From the NCBI RefSeq assembly GCF_900101835.1, contig NZ_FNAF01000002.1, positions 62,001 to 126,000 of the forward strand: 64,000 nucleotides of DNA, read 5' to 3'. The DNA comes from Peptococcus niger (lineage in GTDB: Bacteria > Bacillota > Peptococcia > Peptococcales > Peptococcaceae). Positions 1 to 8,280 of this stretch are shown in pieces. A program made the translations under genes and the position numbers. Below the pieces are notes generated by a model. That model was not told where the DNA came from. It was given only the letters and a program-made list of their open reading frames with translations, and did no database searches. Position 1 is the stretch's first letter; each line of letters opens with the position of its first letter.

Positions 1-212
1 CCTATTATGCGGCACCGTCGGAAACGGCAGAGCCTTTTGTGCAGGTGGGTGACCGGGTAGAAGTGGGGCAGACCATTGCGGTGATTGAGGCCATGAAGGT
101 GATGAACGAGGTGCCGTCAACGGTCAGCGGTCAGGTGGTGGCCATTTTGCCGGAAAACGGCAGCGTTATCGGCTACCATGAGACCATTTTGCAGGTGGAT
201 ACCCATGTTTAA
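1..212 (+). CDS. accB: Biotin carboxyl carrier protein of acetyl-CoA carboxylase, C-terminal part
   Basis: Partial gene entering from the left edge; the first complete codon is at base 3. The visible 69 residues form the biotinyl domain, which carries biotin on the lysine of the EAMKVMNEV motif (bases 87-113) and shuttles carboxyl groups between biotin carboxylase and carboxyltransferase. The stop (TAA, 210-212) overlaps the accC start by 8 bases, which implies translational coupling. The true start and any N-terminal linker lie outside the window. The domain call is firm because of the canonical AMKM-type motif and the accC neighbour. Confidence 0.93.
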   Translation, partial: YYAAPSETAEPFVQVGDRVEVGQTIAVIEAMKVMNEVPSTVSGQVVAILPENGSVIGYHETILQVDTHV

Positions 213-1563
213 GAGGGTGCTGGTTGCCAATCGTGGAGAAATTGCGGTCCGGATCATCCGTACCTGTCGAGACATGGGCATTAAGACGGTCTTGCCTTAT
301 GCGGAGCCGGATGCGGACAGCCTGGCGGTGGCGCTGGCGGATACGGCGGTCTGTATCGGACCGGCGGCGCTGGACCAGTCCTACTTGAACGGCCATGCCC
401 TCCTCTCCCTGGCCTTGGCCTGCGGCGCAGAAGCGGTCCACCCGGGCTATGGTTTTTTATCGGAAAACCCAGACTTTGCCCGGCAGGTCACCGCTGAAGG
501 CTTGATCTTTATTGGCCCGCCGGCAGCTGTGATTGAGCAGATGGGGGATAAAATTGCTGCCCGTCGTACCATGCGCCAAGCCGGAGTGCCGGTGGTGCCC
601 GGCTCTGACGGACCAACGGCGGACTTAGCAGCGGTGGAGGCGGTGGCCCGGGAAGGCGGCTACCCGATTTTACTCAAAGCCGCAGCCGGCGGTGGCGGCC
701 GCGGCATGCGGCTGGTAGAGGCTGCGGAAGCGCTGGCGCCGGCCTTTGAAGCGGCCCGCCGCGAATCGGAAGCCGCTTTTGGGGACGGCCGGCTTTACGC
801 TGAGAAATACTTGACCGGGGCCAAGCACATTGAAGTGCAGGTCGCCTGTGACCGGCAGGGCCATTGTGTCCACCTGGGCGAACGGGACTGCTCTTTACAG
901 CGCCGCCACCAGAAGGTCTTGGAAGAAACGCCTTGCCGACGGTTACCTGAGGCCTTGCGCCAAACCGTTTGTGCGGCGGCGGTATCGGCGGCCCAGGCGG
1001 TCGGCTATGAAGGCGTGGGCACAGTTGAATTCCTGGTGACGCCGGAGGGCGACTGGTATTTTATGGAAATGAACACCCGGCTCCAGGTGGAGCACCCCAT
1101 TACCGAATGGGTCACCGGCATCGATCTGGTGCGGGCCCAGTTGCGGCTGGCGGAAGGCCTGCCCTTGGATTGGACACAGGCGGACATCCAGCTGACCGGA
1201 CACGCCATCGAGTGCCGGATCAATGCCCAGGACCCGATGGCGGCCTTCAGGCCGTCGGTGGGTAAAATCGAAAGCTTGCATTTCCCGGAAGGCCCTTTTG
1301 TGCGGGTGGATTCTGCCCTCTTGCCCGGTGAAACCGTGTCGCCTTTTTATGATTCCCTGCTGGCCAAGGTGACCGTATGGGGTGAAACGCGGCAGATGGC
1401 CATCCGGCGGATGCGCCGCGCCCTATCGGAAGTGATCATTGAAGGGGTGGCGACAACCGCCGATTTTCACTTCATGACCCTTCACCATCGCGCCTTTATT
1501 CGTGGAGAATACACGACGCAGTTTTTAGACGATCATCTGAAAGAGCTGGTGGATTTATTGTGA
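205..1563 (+). CDS. accC: Biotin carboxylase subunit of acetyl-CoA carboxylase
   Basis: Carboxylates biotin on AccB with bicarbonate and ATP, the first half-reaction of malonyl-CoA formation. The 452-residue protein has the expected length: N-terminal domain starting MFKRVLVANRGEIAVR, an ATP-grasp fold with a glycine-rich loop (AAAGGGGRGMR) and the downstream motif HVEVQ-like HIEVQ, and the MEMNTRLQVEHP signature of carboxylases. I chose the ATG at 205, preceded by AGGTGG, rather than the in-frame ATG at 178, because only the 205 start gives the family N-terminus; it overlaps the end of accB. Its stop overlaps the accD start (TGATG). Confidence 0.96.
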   Translation: MFKRVLVANRGEIAVRIIRTCRDMGIKTVLPYAEPDADSLAVALADTAVCIGPAALDQSYLNGHALLSLALACGAEAVHPGYGFLSENPDFARQVTAEGLIFIGPPAAVIEQMGDKIAARRTMRQAGVPVVPGSDGPTADLAAVEAVAREGGYPILLKAAAGGGGRGMRLVEAAEALAPAFEAARRESEAAFGDGRLYAEKYLTGAKHIEVQVACDRQGHCVHLGERDCSLQRRHQKVLEETPCRRLPEALRQTVCAAAVSAAQAVGYEGVGTVEFLVTPEGDWYFMEMNTRLQVEHPITEWVTGIDLVRAQLRLAEGLPLDWTQADIQLTGHAIECRINAQDPMAAFRPSVGKIESLHFPEGPFVRVDSALLPGETVSPFYDSLLAKVTVWGETRQMAIRRMRRALSEVIIEGVATTADFHFMTLHHRAFIRGEYTTQFLDDHLKELVDLL

Positions 1564-2438
1564 TGTCGGAAGCATTTTTAAAGCGCAAGCATCGTCTCAA
1601 AGTTTTTCAGACGGCGCGGGAACGTCTCTTGCGGCGACCGGCGCCTCAGCGGGATGATTTGCGCAACATCAATTGTCCCCTTTGTGGCGACCGCATTTTA
1701 ATGGCCGACTTGCGGGCGTCTTTATACATTTGTCCCGCTTGTCAGGCCATGCTCCCGATGCCGGCCCATGCCCGCCTGGAGGCCCTGCTGGATCCCGGCA
1801 GCTTTCGGGAGCGGCAGGAAGGCTTGACCAGCGATGACCCGCTGGACTTTCCCGGCTATGCCGAAAAATTAAGCCACGCCCAAGCGCGGAGCGGGTTATC
1901 CGACTCGGTGGTGACGGGGACCGGGCGAATTGACGGCATCCCGCTGGCCATCGCCTGCATGGACAGCCGGTTTATGATGGGGAGCATGGGGGTGGTCTGC
2001 GGTGAAAAACTGGTGGACCTGATTGAGCTGGCCACCAAGCGAAAGTTGCCCTTAATCATCATCGCGACCAGTGGTGGGGCCCGGATGCAGGAAGGAATCC
2101 TGTCGCTCATGCAGATGGCGCGGACAGCGCAAGCCTTGAACCGCTTTCATGCGGCCGGGCTCTTGTATACCGTGGTCTTGACCCATCCCACCACCGGCGG
2201 TGTTATGGCCAGTTTTGCCAGCCTGGCCGACCTGACCTTGGCTGAACCGGATGCACTCATCGGCTTTGCCGGGCCGCGCGTAATCCGGCAAACCGTAGGT
2301 GAAGACCTCCCGGAAGGCTTTCAAGGGGCGGCCGCCCAGCTTGACAACGGCTTTATCGACGCCATTGTCAAGCGGGAAGATTTGCGTGACGAATTGGCCT
2401 TTTATCTGAAGGCCCATGGCAAGGAGGGACAGCGATGA
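1563..2438 (+). CDS. accD: Acetyl-CoA carboxylase carboxyltransferase, beta subunit
   Basis: Forms the carboxyltransferase with AccA and moves the carboxyl group from biotin to acetyl-CoA. A four-cysteine zinc ribbon lies near the N-terminus (Cys38, Cys41, Cys57, Cys60; CPLC and CPAC pairs), followed by a crotonase-type carboxyltransferase domain with the GGARMQEG motif. Length 291 residues is normal. A GTG at 1560 is in frame one codon earlier, but the ATG at 1563 sits in a TGATG overlap with the accC stop and is preferred. It overlaps accA by four bases (ATGA). Confidence 0.96.
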   Translation: MSEAFLKRKHRLKVFQTARERLLRRPAPQRDDLRNINCPLCGDRILMADLRASLYICPACQAMLPMPAHARLEALLDPGSFRERQEGLTSDDPLDFPGYAEKLSHAQARSGLSDSVVTGTGRIDGIPLAIACMDSRFMMGSMGVVCGEKLVDLIELATKRKLPLIIIATSGGARMQEGILSLMQMARTAQALNRFHAAGLLYTVVLTHPTTGGVMASFASLADLTLAEPDALIGFAGPRVIRQTVGEDLPEGFQGAAAQLDNGFIDAIVKREDLRDELAFYLKAHGKEGQR

Positions 2439-3226
2439 CCGCTTATGAACGGGTGCGGTTGGCACGCAGTGGTGAGCGCGCCAATGCCCAGGCCTTTTTA
2501 GGGGCGCTGATTGACAACTTTCATGAATTGCACGGCGACCGCCTCTCCGGAGATGACCCGGCCATCATCGGAGGCATCGGCTATTTGGGGCGCAGGCCGG
2601 TGACGGTTCTTGCCCAGCAACGGGGGCGGAGCCTGGCAGAAAATGAAAGAGTGCGCTTCGGCATGCCAATGCCCTCCGGTTACCGTAAGGCGATCCGCTT
2701 GATGCGGCAGGCAGAAAAGTTCGGCCGGCCGGTGCTGACCCTGGTGGATACGCCGGGGGCTTATCCCGGTATTGAAGCGGAAAATGGCGGTCAGGCATCC
2801 GCCATTGCCGAATGCCTTGCCACCCTCTTGGGCCTCCGGGTGCCGACCCTGTCCCTGGTTATCGGCGAAGGCGGGTCAGGGGGCGCCCTGGCTTTAGCCG
2901 CTGCCGACCGCTTGTATATGCTGGAAGGCAGTGTTTTTTCGGTGATTTCGCCGGAGGCTTGTGCCGCTATTTTATTTAAGGATCGGGACCGGGCCGAGGA
3001 GGCAGCGGCGGCCCTTCGCTTGCAGGCGGCAGATTTACATGAATTGGGCATCTGCGATGGGGTGTTCGGAGAAAAGGGGCGGGATTTCAGCCAGTTGACG
3101 GCGGATATTCAGCAAACGCTTTCAGCCGCGCTCCAAGAGTTGAGTAAAGGCAAGCCGGCAGACCTGCCGGGCAAACGTTACCGGCGCTATCGAAAAATGG
3201 GGGTGGAGCATGTCGTCAATGGATAA
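2435..3226 (+). CDS. accA: Acetyl-CoA carboxylase carboxyltransferase, alpha subunit
   Basis: Partner of AccD in the carboxyltransferase. The 263-residue protein is the short Firmicutes form. Visible signatures are FHELHGDR near residue 30, DTPGAYPGIEAE, and GEGGSGGALAL, which shape the acetyl-CoA site. Start ATG at 2435 follows AAGGAGGGACAGCG and overlaps accD by four bases. Its 3' end overlaps the fabT start by 17 bases, so the acc genes and the downstream regulator are probably on one transcript. Confidence 0.95.
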   Translation: MTAYERVRLARSGERANAQAFLGALIDNFHELHGDRLSGDDPAIIGGIGYLGRRPVTVLAQQRGRSLAENERVRFGMPMPSGYRKAIRLMRQAEKFGRPVLTLVDTPGAYPGIEAENGGQASAIAECLATLLGLRVPTLSLVIGEGGSGGALALAAADRLYMLEGSVFSVISPEACAAILFKDRDRAEEAAAALRLQAADLHELGICDGVFGEKGRDFSQLTADIQQTLSAALQELSKGKPADLPGKRYRRYRKMGVEHVVNG

Positions 3227-3680
3227 AGTTCGGGCTAAAGAGACCATGAACCATTTTTTAGTGGATATTTTTAATCAAATCTTGGCCATAGAGGAAGCTT
3301 GGCTCCGGAAGGAGTATGAGGGCGATATTACCTTAGCGGAAGTACACATGCTGGTAGCCATTGGCGAACGGGAGCACGGCGTCATGGGTGATGTGGCCCG
3401 GCATGCGGCGCTGACCAATGGCACGGTGACCACAGCCGTAAAAAAGCTGGAGCGCAAGGGCTATGTGCTGCGCCGGCGGGATGAGCAAGACCGGCGCAAG
3501 CTGCGCGTCCGCTTAACCGAATCGGGGCATGCGGCGGTGGCGGTGCACAACCGCTTTCACGATGTGATCAGTGACGCTATTTGGACCGGCCTTTCAGACG
3601 AGGCCCGGGCCCCCTTCATAGAGGGGTTGGCAGAAGCCGGTCGGGCCTTAACCGCTATGCAGGAGGATCTGCAGCCATGA
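3210..3680 (+). CDS. fabT: MarR-family regulator, FabT-like repressor of fatty acid synthesis
   Basis: A 156-residue winged-helix protein of the MarR family. The DNA-recognition segment is ALTNGTVTTAVKKLERKGYV (about residues 67-86) followed by the wing with DEQDRRKLRVRLTE, both typical of MarR proteins. A MarR regulator beside fabH in Firmicutes is usually FabT, which binds acyl-ACP and represses fab genes; that assignment is from context. It sits inside the operon between accA and fabH rather than in first position, and overlaps both neighbours, so it would be co-transcribed with its targets. No FabT operator is visible inside the window; the operon promoter lies to the left. Confidence 0.82.
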   Translation: MSSMDKVRAKETMNHFLVDIFNQILAIEEAWLRKEYEGDITLAEVHMLVAIGEREHGVMGDVARHAALTNGTVTTAVKKLERKGYVLRRRDEQDRRKLRVRLTESGHAAVAVHNRFHDVISDAIWTGLSDEARAPFIEGLAEAGRALTAMQEDLQP

Positions 3681-4621
3681 CCGGCATTCGCATTTTAGGA
3701 AGCGGCAGCCGGCCGGGTGCAGACCGGGTCAGCAATGAGGACTTGTGCCGCCGGGTGGACTCCAGCGATGCCTGGATTTCCCAACGTACAGGGATTCAGG
3801 CTCGGCATTTGGCCGGACCTGATGAAAGGGTTGAATCCCTGGCGCTGGAGGCGGCACGGGAGGCCCTGCAAGCGGCGGCCATTGAACCGCAAACGGTAGA
3901 CCTGCTGGTGGTGGCCACCTTTAGTCCGGCCGGCCGGATGCCGGCAGTGGCGACGACTTTAGCGGCAGAGCTGGGACTTGGTGAAGGGGCCCTGGCCTTT
4001 GATTTAAACGGGGCCTGCACCGGCTTTGTACAGGCCTTGGACTGTGCCCGTAATTTTCTGGCGGTGCGGCCGGCGGGTCGCCGGGCCCTGGTCATCGGCG
4101 CAGAGGTCATCTCTCGCTGGGTGGATTGGTCTGACCGGAGCACCTGTGTGCTCTTCGGCGATGGCGCCGGTGCCGTGCTGGTGGAAAGTGCGCCGACGCC
4201 CTATTTTTCTATGTTCGGGGTCCGGCCGCTGGCCGAGGCCTTGAGCGTTCAGCCGGATGCCCAGGGCAAGAGCCGGGTGCGGATGGACGGGCAAGCCGTT
4301 TTTCGTTTTGCCCTGCGGCAGGTGCCGGCCTTAATCCGCGACCTGGCAGCAGCCGGCGGAATCAGGCCGGAAGAGGTGGAAACCTTTATTTTGCACCAGG
4401 CCAACGGCCGCATTTTAGATAAAATCGCCCAGCATTTGGCCTTGCCGGCAGACCGCTTTTATCGCAACATTGCCGAATTGGGCAATACCTCTGCCGCATC
4501 AATTCCCCTGGCCTTGGATGCCTGGCGCCAGGAAAGACCGCCAGAGGCAGGGGAAAAAGTTATTTTGGCCGGCTTTGGTGCCGGATTGACATGGGGAGGA
4601 ATTCTTTTTGAATGGTCATAA
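3677..4621 (+). CDS. fabH: 3-oxoacyl-ACP synthase III, initiating condensing enzyme
   Basis: Condenses an acyl-CoA primer with malonyl-ACP to start fatty acid synthesis. The thiolase-fold protein has 314 residues and the complete triad: Cys114 (NGACTGF), His240 (HQANGRI) and Asn270 (LGNTSAAS). The ATG at 3677 overlaps the fabT stop (ATGA) and follows AGGAGG; an upstream in-frame extension from 3581 does not match the family and lies within fabT. Primer specificity, straight or branched, cannot be read from the sequence. Confidence 0.95.
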   Translation: MTGIRILGSGSRPGADRVSNEDLCRRVDSSDAWISQRTGIQARHLAGPDERVESLALEAAREALQAAAIEPQTVDLLVVATFSPAGRMPAVATTLAAELGLGEGALAFDLNGACTGFVQALDCARNFLAVRPAGRRALVIGAEVISRWVDWSDRSTCVLFGDGAGAVLVESAPTPYFSMFGVRPLAEALSVQPDAQGKSRVRMDGQAVFRFALRQVPALIRDLAAAGGIRPEEVETFILHQANGRILDKIAQHLALPADRFYRNIAELGNTSAASIPLALDAWRQERPPEAGEKVILAGFGAGLTWGGILFEWS

Positions 4622-5591
4622 ATTAACGCAATTGCTGAAGATAGACTATCCCTTTATTCAGGGGGGGATGGCCCGGGTGGCAACCGGCCTTTTTGCTGCC
4701 CAGGTGTCCAATGCGGGCGCCTTGGGCGTTATCGGGTCCGGGAGTATGGAACCCCAGCACCTGGAAGCCCATATTGCCGACTGTAAGGCGCACTTGGAAG
4801 AGGGGCGGACCTGGGCGGTTAATTTAATGATGATGAACCCCCATTGTGATGACCTGGTGGACATCATTATTCGTGAAAGGGTGCCGGTGGTGACCACCGG
4901 CGCCGGCAGTCCCTCCGCCTATGTGGAGCGCTTGCAAGCTGCCGGCTGCCAGGTTTGGCCGGTCATCGCCTCACCCCTGATGGCCAAACGGATGGCGCGC
5001 TTGGGTGTGGATGGGTTGATTGTAGAAGGCTGTGAAGCGGGTGGCCATGTCGGTTCATTTACCACCCTGGCCCTCCTGCCCCAGGTGCTGGCGACAGTAG
5101 ACCTGCCTGTGGTGGCAGCCGGTGGCATTGCCACCGGGGCGCAGGCCTTGGCCGTTTTTGCCATGGGGGCAGTCGGCATTCAGTTGGGTACCCTGCTCTT
5201 GGCCGCTGAAGAATGTCCGATCCATGACAACTACCGGGCCCGGGTTCTGCAGGCGAAAATTGAAGATGTGGTGACCATCGGCCGTATTGCTGGCACGGCA
5301 ACCCAACTGCTAAAAAATCCGATGAGCCGGGCCTACGTTAAAATGGAACGTTCCGGTGCCGACTGGGAAGCCTTGGAGCGGTATTCACTCGGCGGCCTGG
5401 CAAAGGCCGTCATTGAAGGCGATCAAGACGCCGGTGCCATGATGGTCGGGCAAAGCGTCGGCTTGGTGCAGGAGGTTAAACCCTTGGCGGCTATTTTTGC
5501 TGATCTGATGCGGGATACAGACCAGGCCATGCGGCGGTTGACCGATGAGTGGGAGGCGGAAGGACCATGGAAATCAACGGACACCGATTAG
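4608..5591 (+). CDS. fabK: Enoyl-ACP reductase II, flavin-dependent
   Basis: Reduces trans-2-enoyl-ACP, the last step of the elongation cycle, using FMN and NAD(P)H. The 327-residue TIM-barrel protein begins with the typical PFIQGGMARVA segment and has the flavin phosphate-binding motif GCEAGGHVG and later VVAAGGIATG. The start is TTG at 4608, supported by GGGGAGGA seven bases upstream and by the fit of the N-terminus; it lies inside the end of fabH. FabK is the triclosan-insensitive alternative to FabI; no fabI or fabL is seen here. A second related flavoprotein follows directly. Confidence 0.93.
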   Translation: MNGHKLTQLLKIDYPFIQGGMARVATGLFAAQVSNAGALGVIGSGSMEPQHLEAHIADCKAHLEEGRTWAVNLMMMNPHCDDLVDIIIRERVPVVTTGAGSPSAYVERLQAAGCQVWPVIASPLMAKRMARLGVDGLIVEGCEAGGHVGSFTTLALLPQVLATVDLPVVAAGGIATGAQALAVFAMGAVGIQLGTLLLAAEECPIHDNYRARVLQAKIEDVVTIGRIAGTATQLLKNPMSRAYVKMERSGADWEALERYSLGGLAKAVIEGDQDAGAMMVGQSVGLVQEVKPLAAIFADLMRDTDQAMRRLTDEWEAEGPWKSTDTD

Positions 5592-6625
5592 AACGTCCCC
5601 TGGCCCAGGGAGGGATGGGCATTGGTATTTCTCTGGACCGCTTGGCCGGTGCGGTGGCGAAAGAAGGCGGGCTGGGTGTCCTCTCTTCGGCCTACGCCGG
5701 CCTGTATGAACCGGGCTTCTGGGATGACCCGAAAGGCATTAGTCTGAAAGCCTTGACCGAGCGGATCCGCCGGGCCCGGGATCGAGCCGGGGAACATGGA
5801 TTGATTGGGGTCAACATTATGCGGGCGGTCAGCGATTATAAGGACCAGGTGCAAGCGGCCCTGGACGGTGGCGTTGACGCCATTATTTCCGGCGCCGGCC
5901 TGCCCCTGGAATTGCCGGGCCTGGTGGGCAAGGCGTCTGTGCTCCTGGCGCCTGTGGTGTCTAGTGGACGGGTGGCCAAGCTGATTTGCCGCTACTGGCA
6001 CAAACATGCCAACCGGTTGCCGGATTTTGTGGTGGTGGAAGGCCCCTCTGCCGGCGGCCATCTCGGCTTTAAGCTGGCCGATCTGACCGACTCCCGGCAG
6101 CCGACCCTGGCAGACCTCCTTGCCGATGTCCGCAAGAGCCTGGCCCCCTATGAACAGGAGGCCGGGCGTAGGATTCCGATTGTTGCCGCCGGTGGCCTGA
6201 TGGATAGCGCCGATGTATCCGCTGCCCTGCAGCTGGCGGATATTGCCCAATTGGGCACCCGGTTTATCGGAACGGAAGAATGTGATGCATCCCCGGAGTT
6301 TAAGCGCCGCCTGCTGGAAGCGGAAGATGACGATGTCATGCTCGTTCAAAGCCCGGTGGGGATGCCCGGGCATGCCTTAAAGAGCCCCCTGACCCTGGCC
6401 ATGGCCGAAGGGGAAAGACGCCCTCCGGCCAAGTGCTATAAGTGTCTGAGTCCTTGCAAGCCGGCCGAGACGTCTTATTGCATTTCTCGGGCCCTGGTGG
6501 CTGCAGCCCGGGGGGACTGGGAAAGGGGCTTGTTCTTTAGCGGCAGCCGGGTCGGAAAAATGAAGGACCTGTGGACAGTTGCCGATGTTTTTGAGGCTGT
6601 GTTGCCGAAGGAGGCAGGGGTATGA
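5567..6625 (+). CDS. FabK-related NAD(P)H-dependent flavin oxidoreductase (nitronate monooxygenase family)
   Basis: A 352-residue FMN TIM-barrel protein related to FabK: LAQGGMGIG near the N-terminus, the phosphate-binding motif GPSAGGHLGF and VAAGGLMDSADV. It differs from FabK by a cysteine-rich stretch near residues 287-303 (CYKCLSPCKPAETSYC, four cysteines), typical of the nitronate monooxygenase-like branch. Its place between fabK and fabD, with ATGA coupling to fabD, suggests a role in lipid metabolism, but the substrate is unknown. It could be a second enoyl reductase, an auxiliary oxidoreductase or a nitronate detoxifier. Start ATG at 5567 follows GGGAGG and GGAAGG. Confidence 0.8.
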   Translation: MEINGHRLERPLAQGGMGIGISLDRLAGAVAKEGGLGVLSSAYAGLYEPGFWDDPKGISLKALTERIRRARDRAGEHGLIGVNIMRAVSDYKDQVQAALDGGVDAIISGAGLPLELPGLVGKASVLLAPVVSSGRVAKLICRYWHKHANRLPDFVVVEGPSAGGHLGFKLADLTDSRQPTLADLLADVRKSLAPYEQEAGRRIPIVAAGGLMDSADVSAALQLADIAQLGTRFIGTEECDASPEFKRRLLEAEDDDVMLVQSPVGMPGHALKSPLTLAMAEGERRPPAKCYKCLSPCKPAETSYCISRALVAAARGDWERGLFFSGSRVGKMKDLWTVADVFEAVLPKEAGV

Positions 6626-7542
6626 TTTGCTTTATGTATGCCGGTCAAGGCAGCCAAAGGGTCGGCATGGGCGCCGATTTTTATGCGGACGATGCGGGGG
6701 TGCGCCGTTTATACGATGCCTTTCCGGCTGATCGGGACCGGTCCTTTCACGGGCCGCAGGCGGCCTTGAATGAAACGGCTGCCACGCAGCCGGCCATGGG
6801 GCTCTTTGCTGCGGCGGTCACCGATTATCTGGCTGCGCGGGGGGTTCAGCCGGATTTGACGATGGGCCTTTCCCTGGGGGAGTACAGCGCCTTATATGCG
6901 GCCGGCAGTTTTACCGCCCGGCAACTGATGACCCTGCTCAGCCGACGGGGGCAGGCCATGGCAGACGCTGCCCGGCAAAATCCCGGAGTGATGGCGGCTG
7001 TTTTAGGCGCTGATCGCTGTCAAGTGGAGGCCATCTGTGCGGCGGTCCGGGCTGAAACCGGTGAGCTGGTGGCCTTGGCTAATGACAATGCCCCGGCCCA
7101 ACAAGTCATCGGCGGCAGTGAAAAGGGGGTGGCCCTTGCCGGCGAACGCCTGCAGGCGGCAGGCCTTCGGCGACCGGTGCCCTTACAGGTAAGCGGCGCT
7201 TTTCATACGCCCCTCATGCAGCCGGCAGCTGAAGCCTTGCAGTCGGCCTTGCGGGAAATACCGCCCCAGCCCCCGCAGATTCCGGTCTTGAGCAACGTTT
7301 ACGCAGCACCGGTGGCACCTGATGCCCTTGAGGAAACGCTCCTTGTCCAGTTGACCTCTCCGGTACGGTTGGTTGACAGTTTCCGGCAGGCGCAGGATAT
7401 GGGGGTCAGCGTATTTATTGAGATCGGGCCGGGAAAGGTCCTGACCGGTTTATTGCGCAAGACGCTGGGACGGACGGTAAGGGTTTACGCCGTGGATGGC
7501 CTGGAAGACTGTCGTGCGCTGGTGGACGAGTTGGGAGGATAG
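6622..7542 (+). CDS. fabD: Malonyl-CoA:ACP transacylase
   Basis: Transfers malonyl groups from CoA to acyl carrier protein. The 306-residue protein starts MICFMYAGQGSQ, the normal family N-terminus, and has the nucleophile Ser84 in GLSLGEYSAL and the partner His195 in SGAFHTPLM. Start overlaps the preceding stop by four bases (ATGA). All catalytic residues are present. Confidence 0.96.
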   Translation: MICFMYAGQGSQRVGMGADFYADDAGVRRLYDAFPADRDRSFHGPQAALNETAATQPAMGLFAAAVTDYLAARGVQPDLTMGLSLGEYSALYAAGSFTARQLMTLLSRRGQAMADAARQNPGVMAAVLGADRCQVEAICAAVRAETGELVALANDNAPAQQVIGGSEKGVALAGERLQAAGLRRPVPLQVSGAFHTPLMQPAAEALQSALREIPPQPPQIPVLSNVYAAPVAPDALEETLLVQLTSPVRLVDSFRQAQDMGVSVFIEIGPGKVLTGLLRKTLGRTVRVYAVDGLEDCRALVDELGG

Positions 7543-7543
7543 G

Positions 7544-8272
7544 ATGACAGACAATATGAAGACAGCCTTGGTTACCGGGGCCACTGGTGACATCGGCCGG
7601 GCCATTGTAGAAACCCTGAGCGAAAACGGCTGGCGGGTCTTGGCCCATTATCATGCCAACCGGTCGGCCGCAGATGAACTGGCTCAGCGGTTCGGCGCCA
7701 TCCCCCTGCAAGGGGACTTGAGCCGGCCGGGGGTAGCGGCGGACTTGCTGGCAGAGGCCTTAGAAAAGGCGGGGCATTTGGACGCCTTGGTCAATAATGC
7801 AGGCATTACCCGGGACGGCCTGCTCATGAAAATGAGCGATGCAGATTATTTTGACGTGATGGAGGCCAACTTATACGCTGCCTTTGCCATGTGCCGGGCC
7901 GCCTGCCGCCCCATGATGCGCCAACGCAAGGGGCGTATCATCAATATGGCCTCGGTGGTGGGCTTGACCGGCAACGCTGCCCAGACCAATTACGCCGCCA
8001 GCAAAGCCGGTCTGATCGGCTTGACCAAAAGCCTGGCCCGGGAACTGGCACCGCGCAATATTACCGTCAACGCAGTGGCCCCCGGCTACATTGATACAAA
8101 GATGACCGCCGTCCTTTCTGATGAGGTCAAAGCGAAAAATTTGGCCCAGATTCCCTTGGGACGTGTCGGCAGGCCGGCAGATGTGGCAGCAGCAGTGGCC
8201 TTCTTAGCCGGTGAGGGGGCTGCCTATATAACCGGGCAAGTTTTGACTGTAGACGGCGGCATGGTGATGTAG
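7544..8272 (+). CDS. fabG: 3-oxoacyl-ACP reductase
   Basis: NADPH-dependent short-chain dehydrogenase that reduces 3-oxoacyl-ACP. The 242-residue protein has the nucleotide-binding loop GATGDIG (residues 12-18), NNAG (84-87) and the catalytic Ser137, Tyr150 and Lys154. The ATG at 7544 follows GGGAGGAT and gives the standard N-terminus; an in-frame extension from 7496 runs back inside fabD and is not supported. One base separates it from fabD, eight from fabF. Confidence 0.95.
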   Translation: MTDNMKTALVTGATGDIGRAIVETLSENGWRVLAHYHANRSAADELAQRFGAIPLQGDLSRPGVAADLLAEALEKAGHLDALVNNAGITRDGLLMKMSDADYFDVMEANLYAAFAMCRAACRPMMRQRKGRIINMASVVGLTGNAAQTNYAASKAGLIGLTKSLARELAPRNITVNAVAPGYIDTKMTAVLSDEVKAKNLAQIPLGRVGRPADVAAAVAFLAGEGAAYITGQVLTVDGGMVM

Positions 8273-8280
8273 GAGGATTT

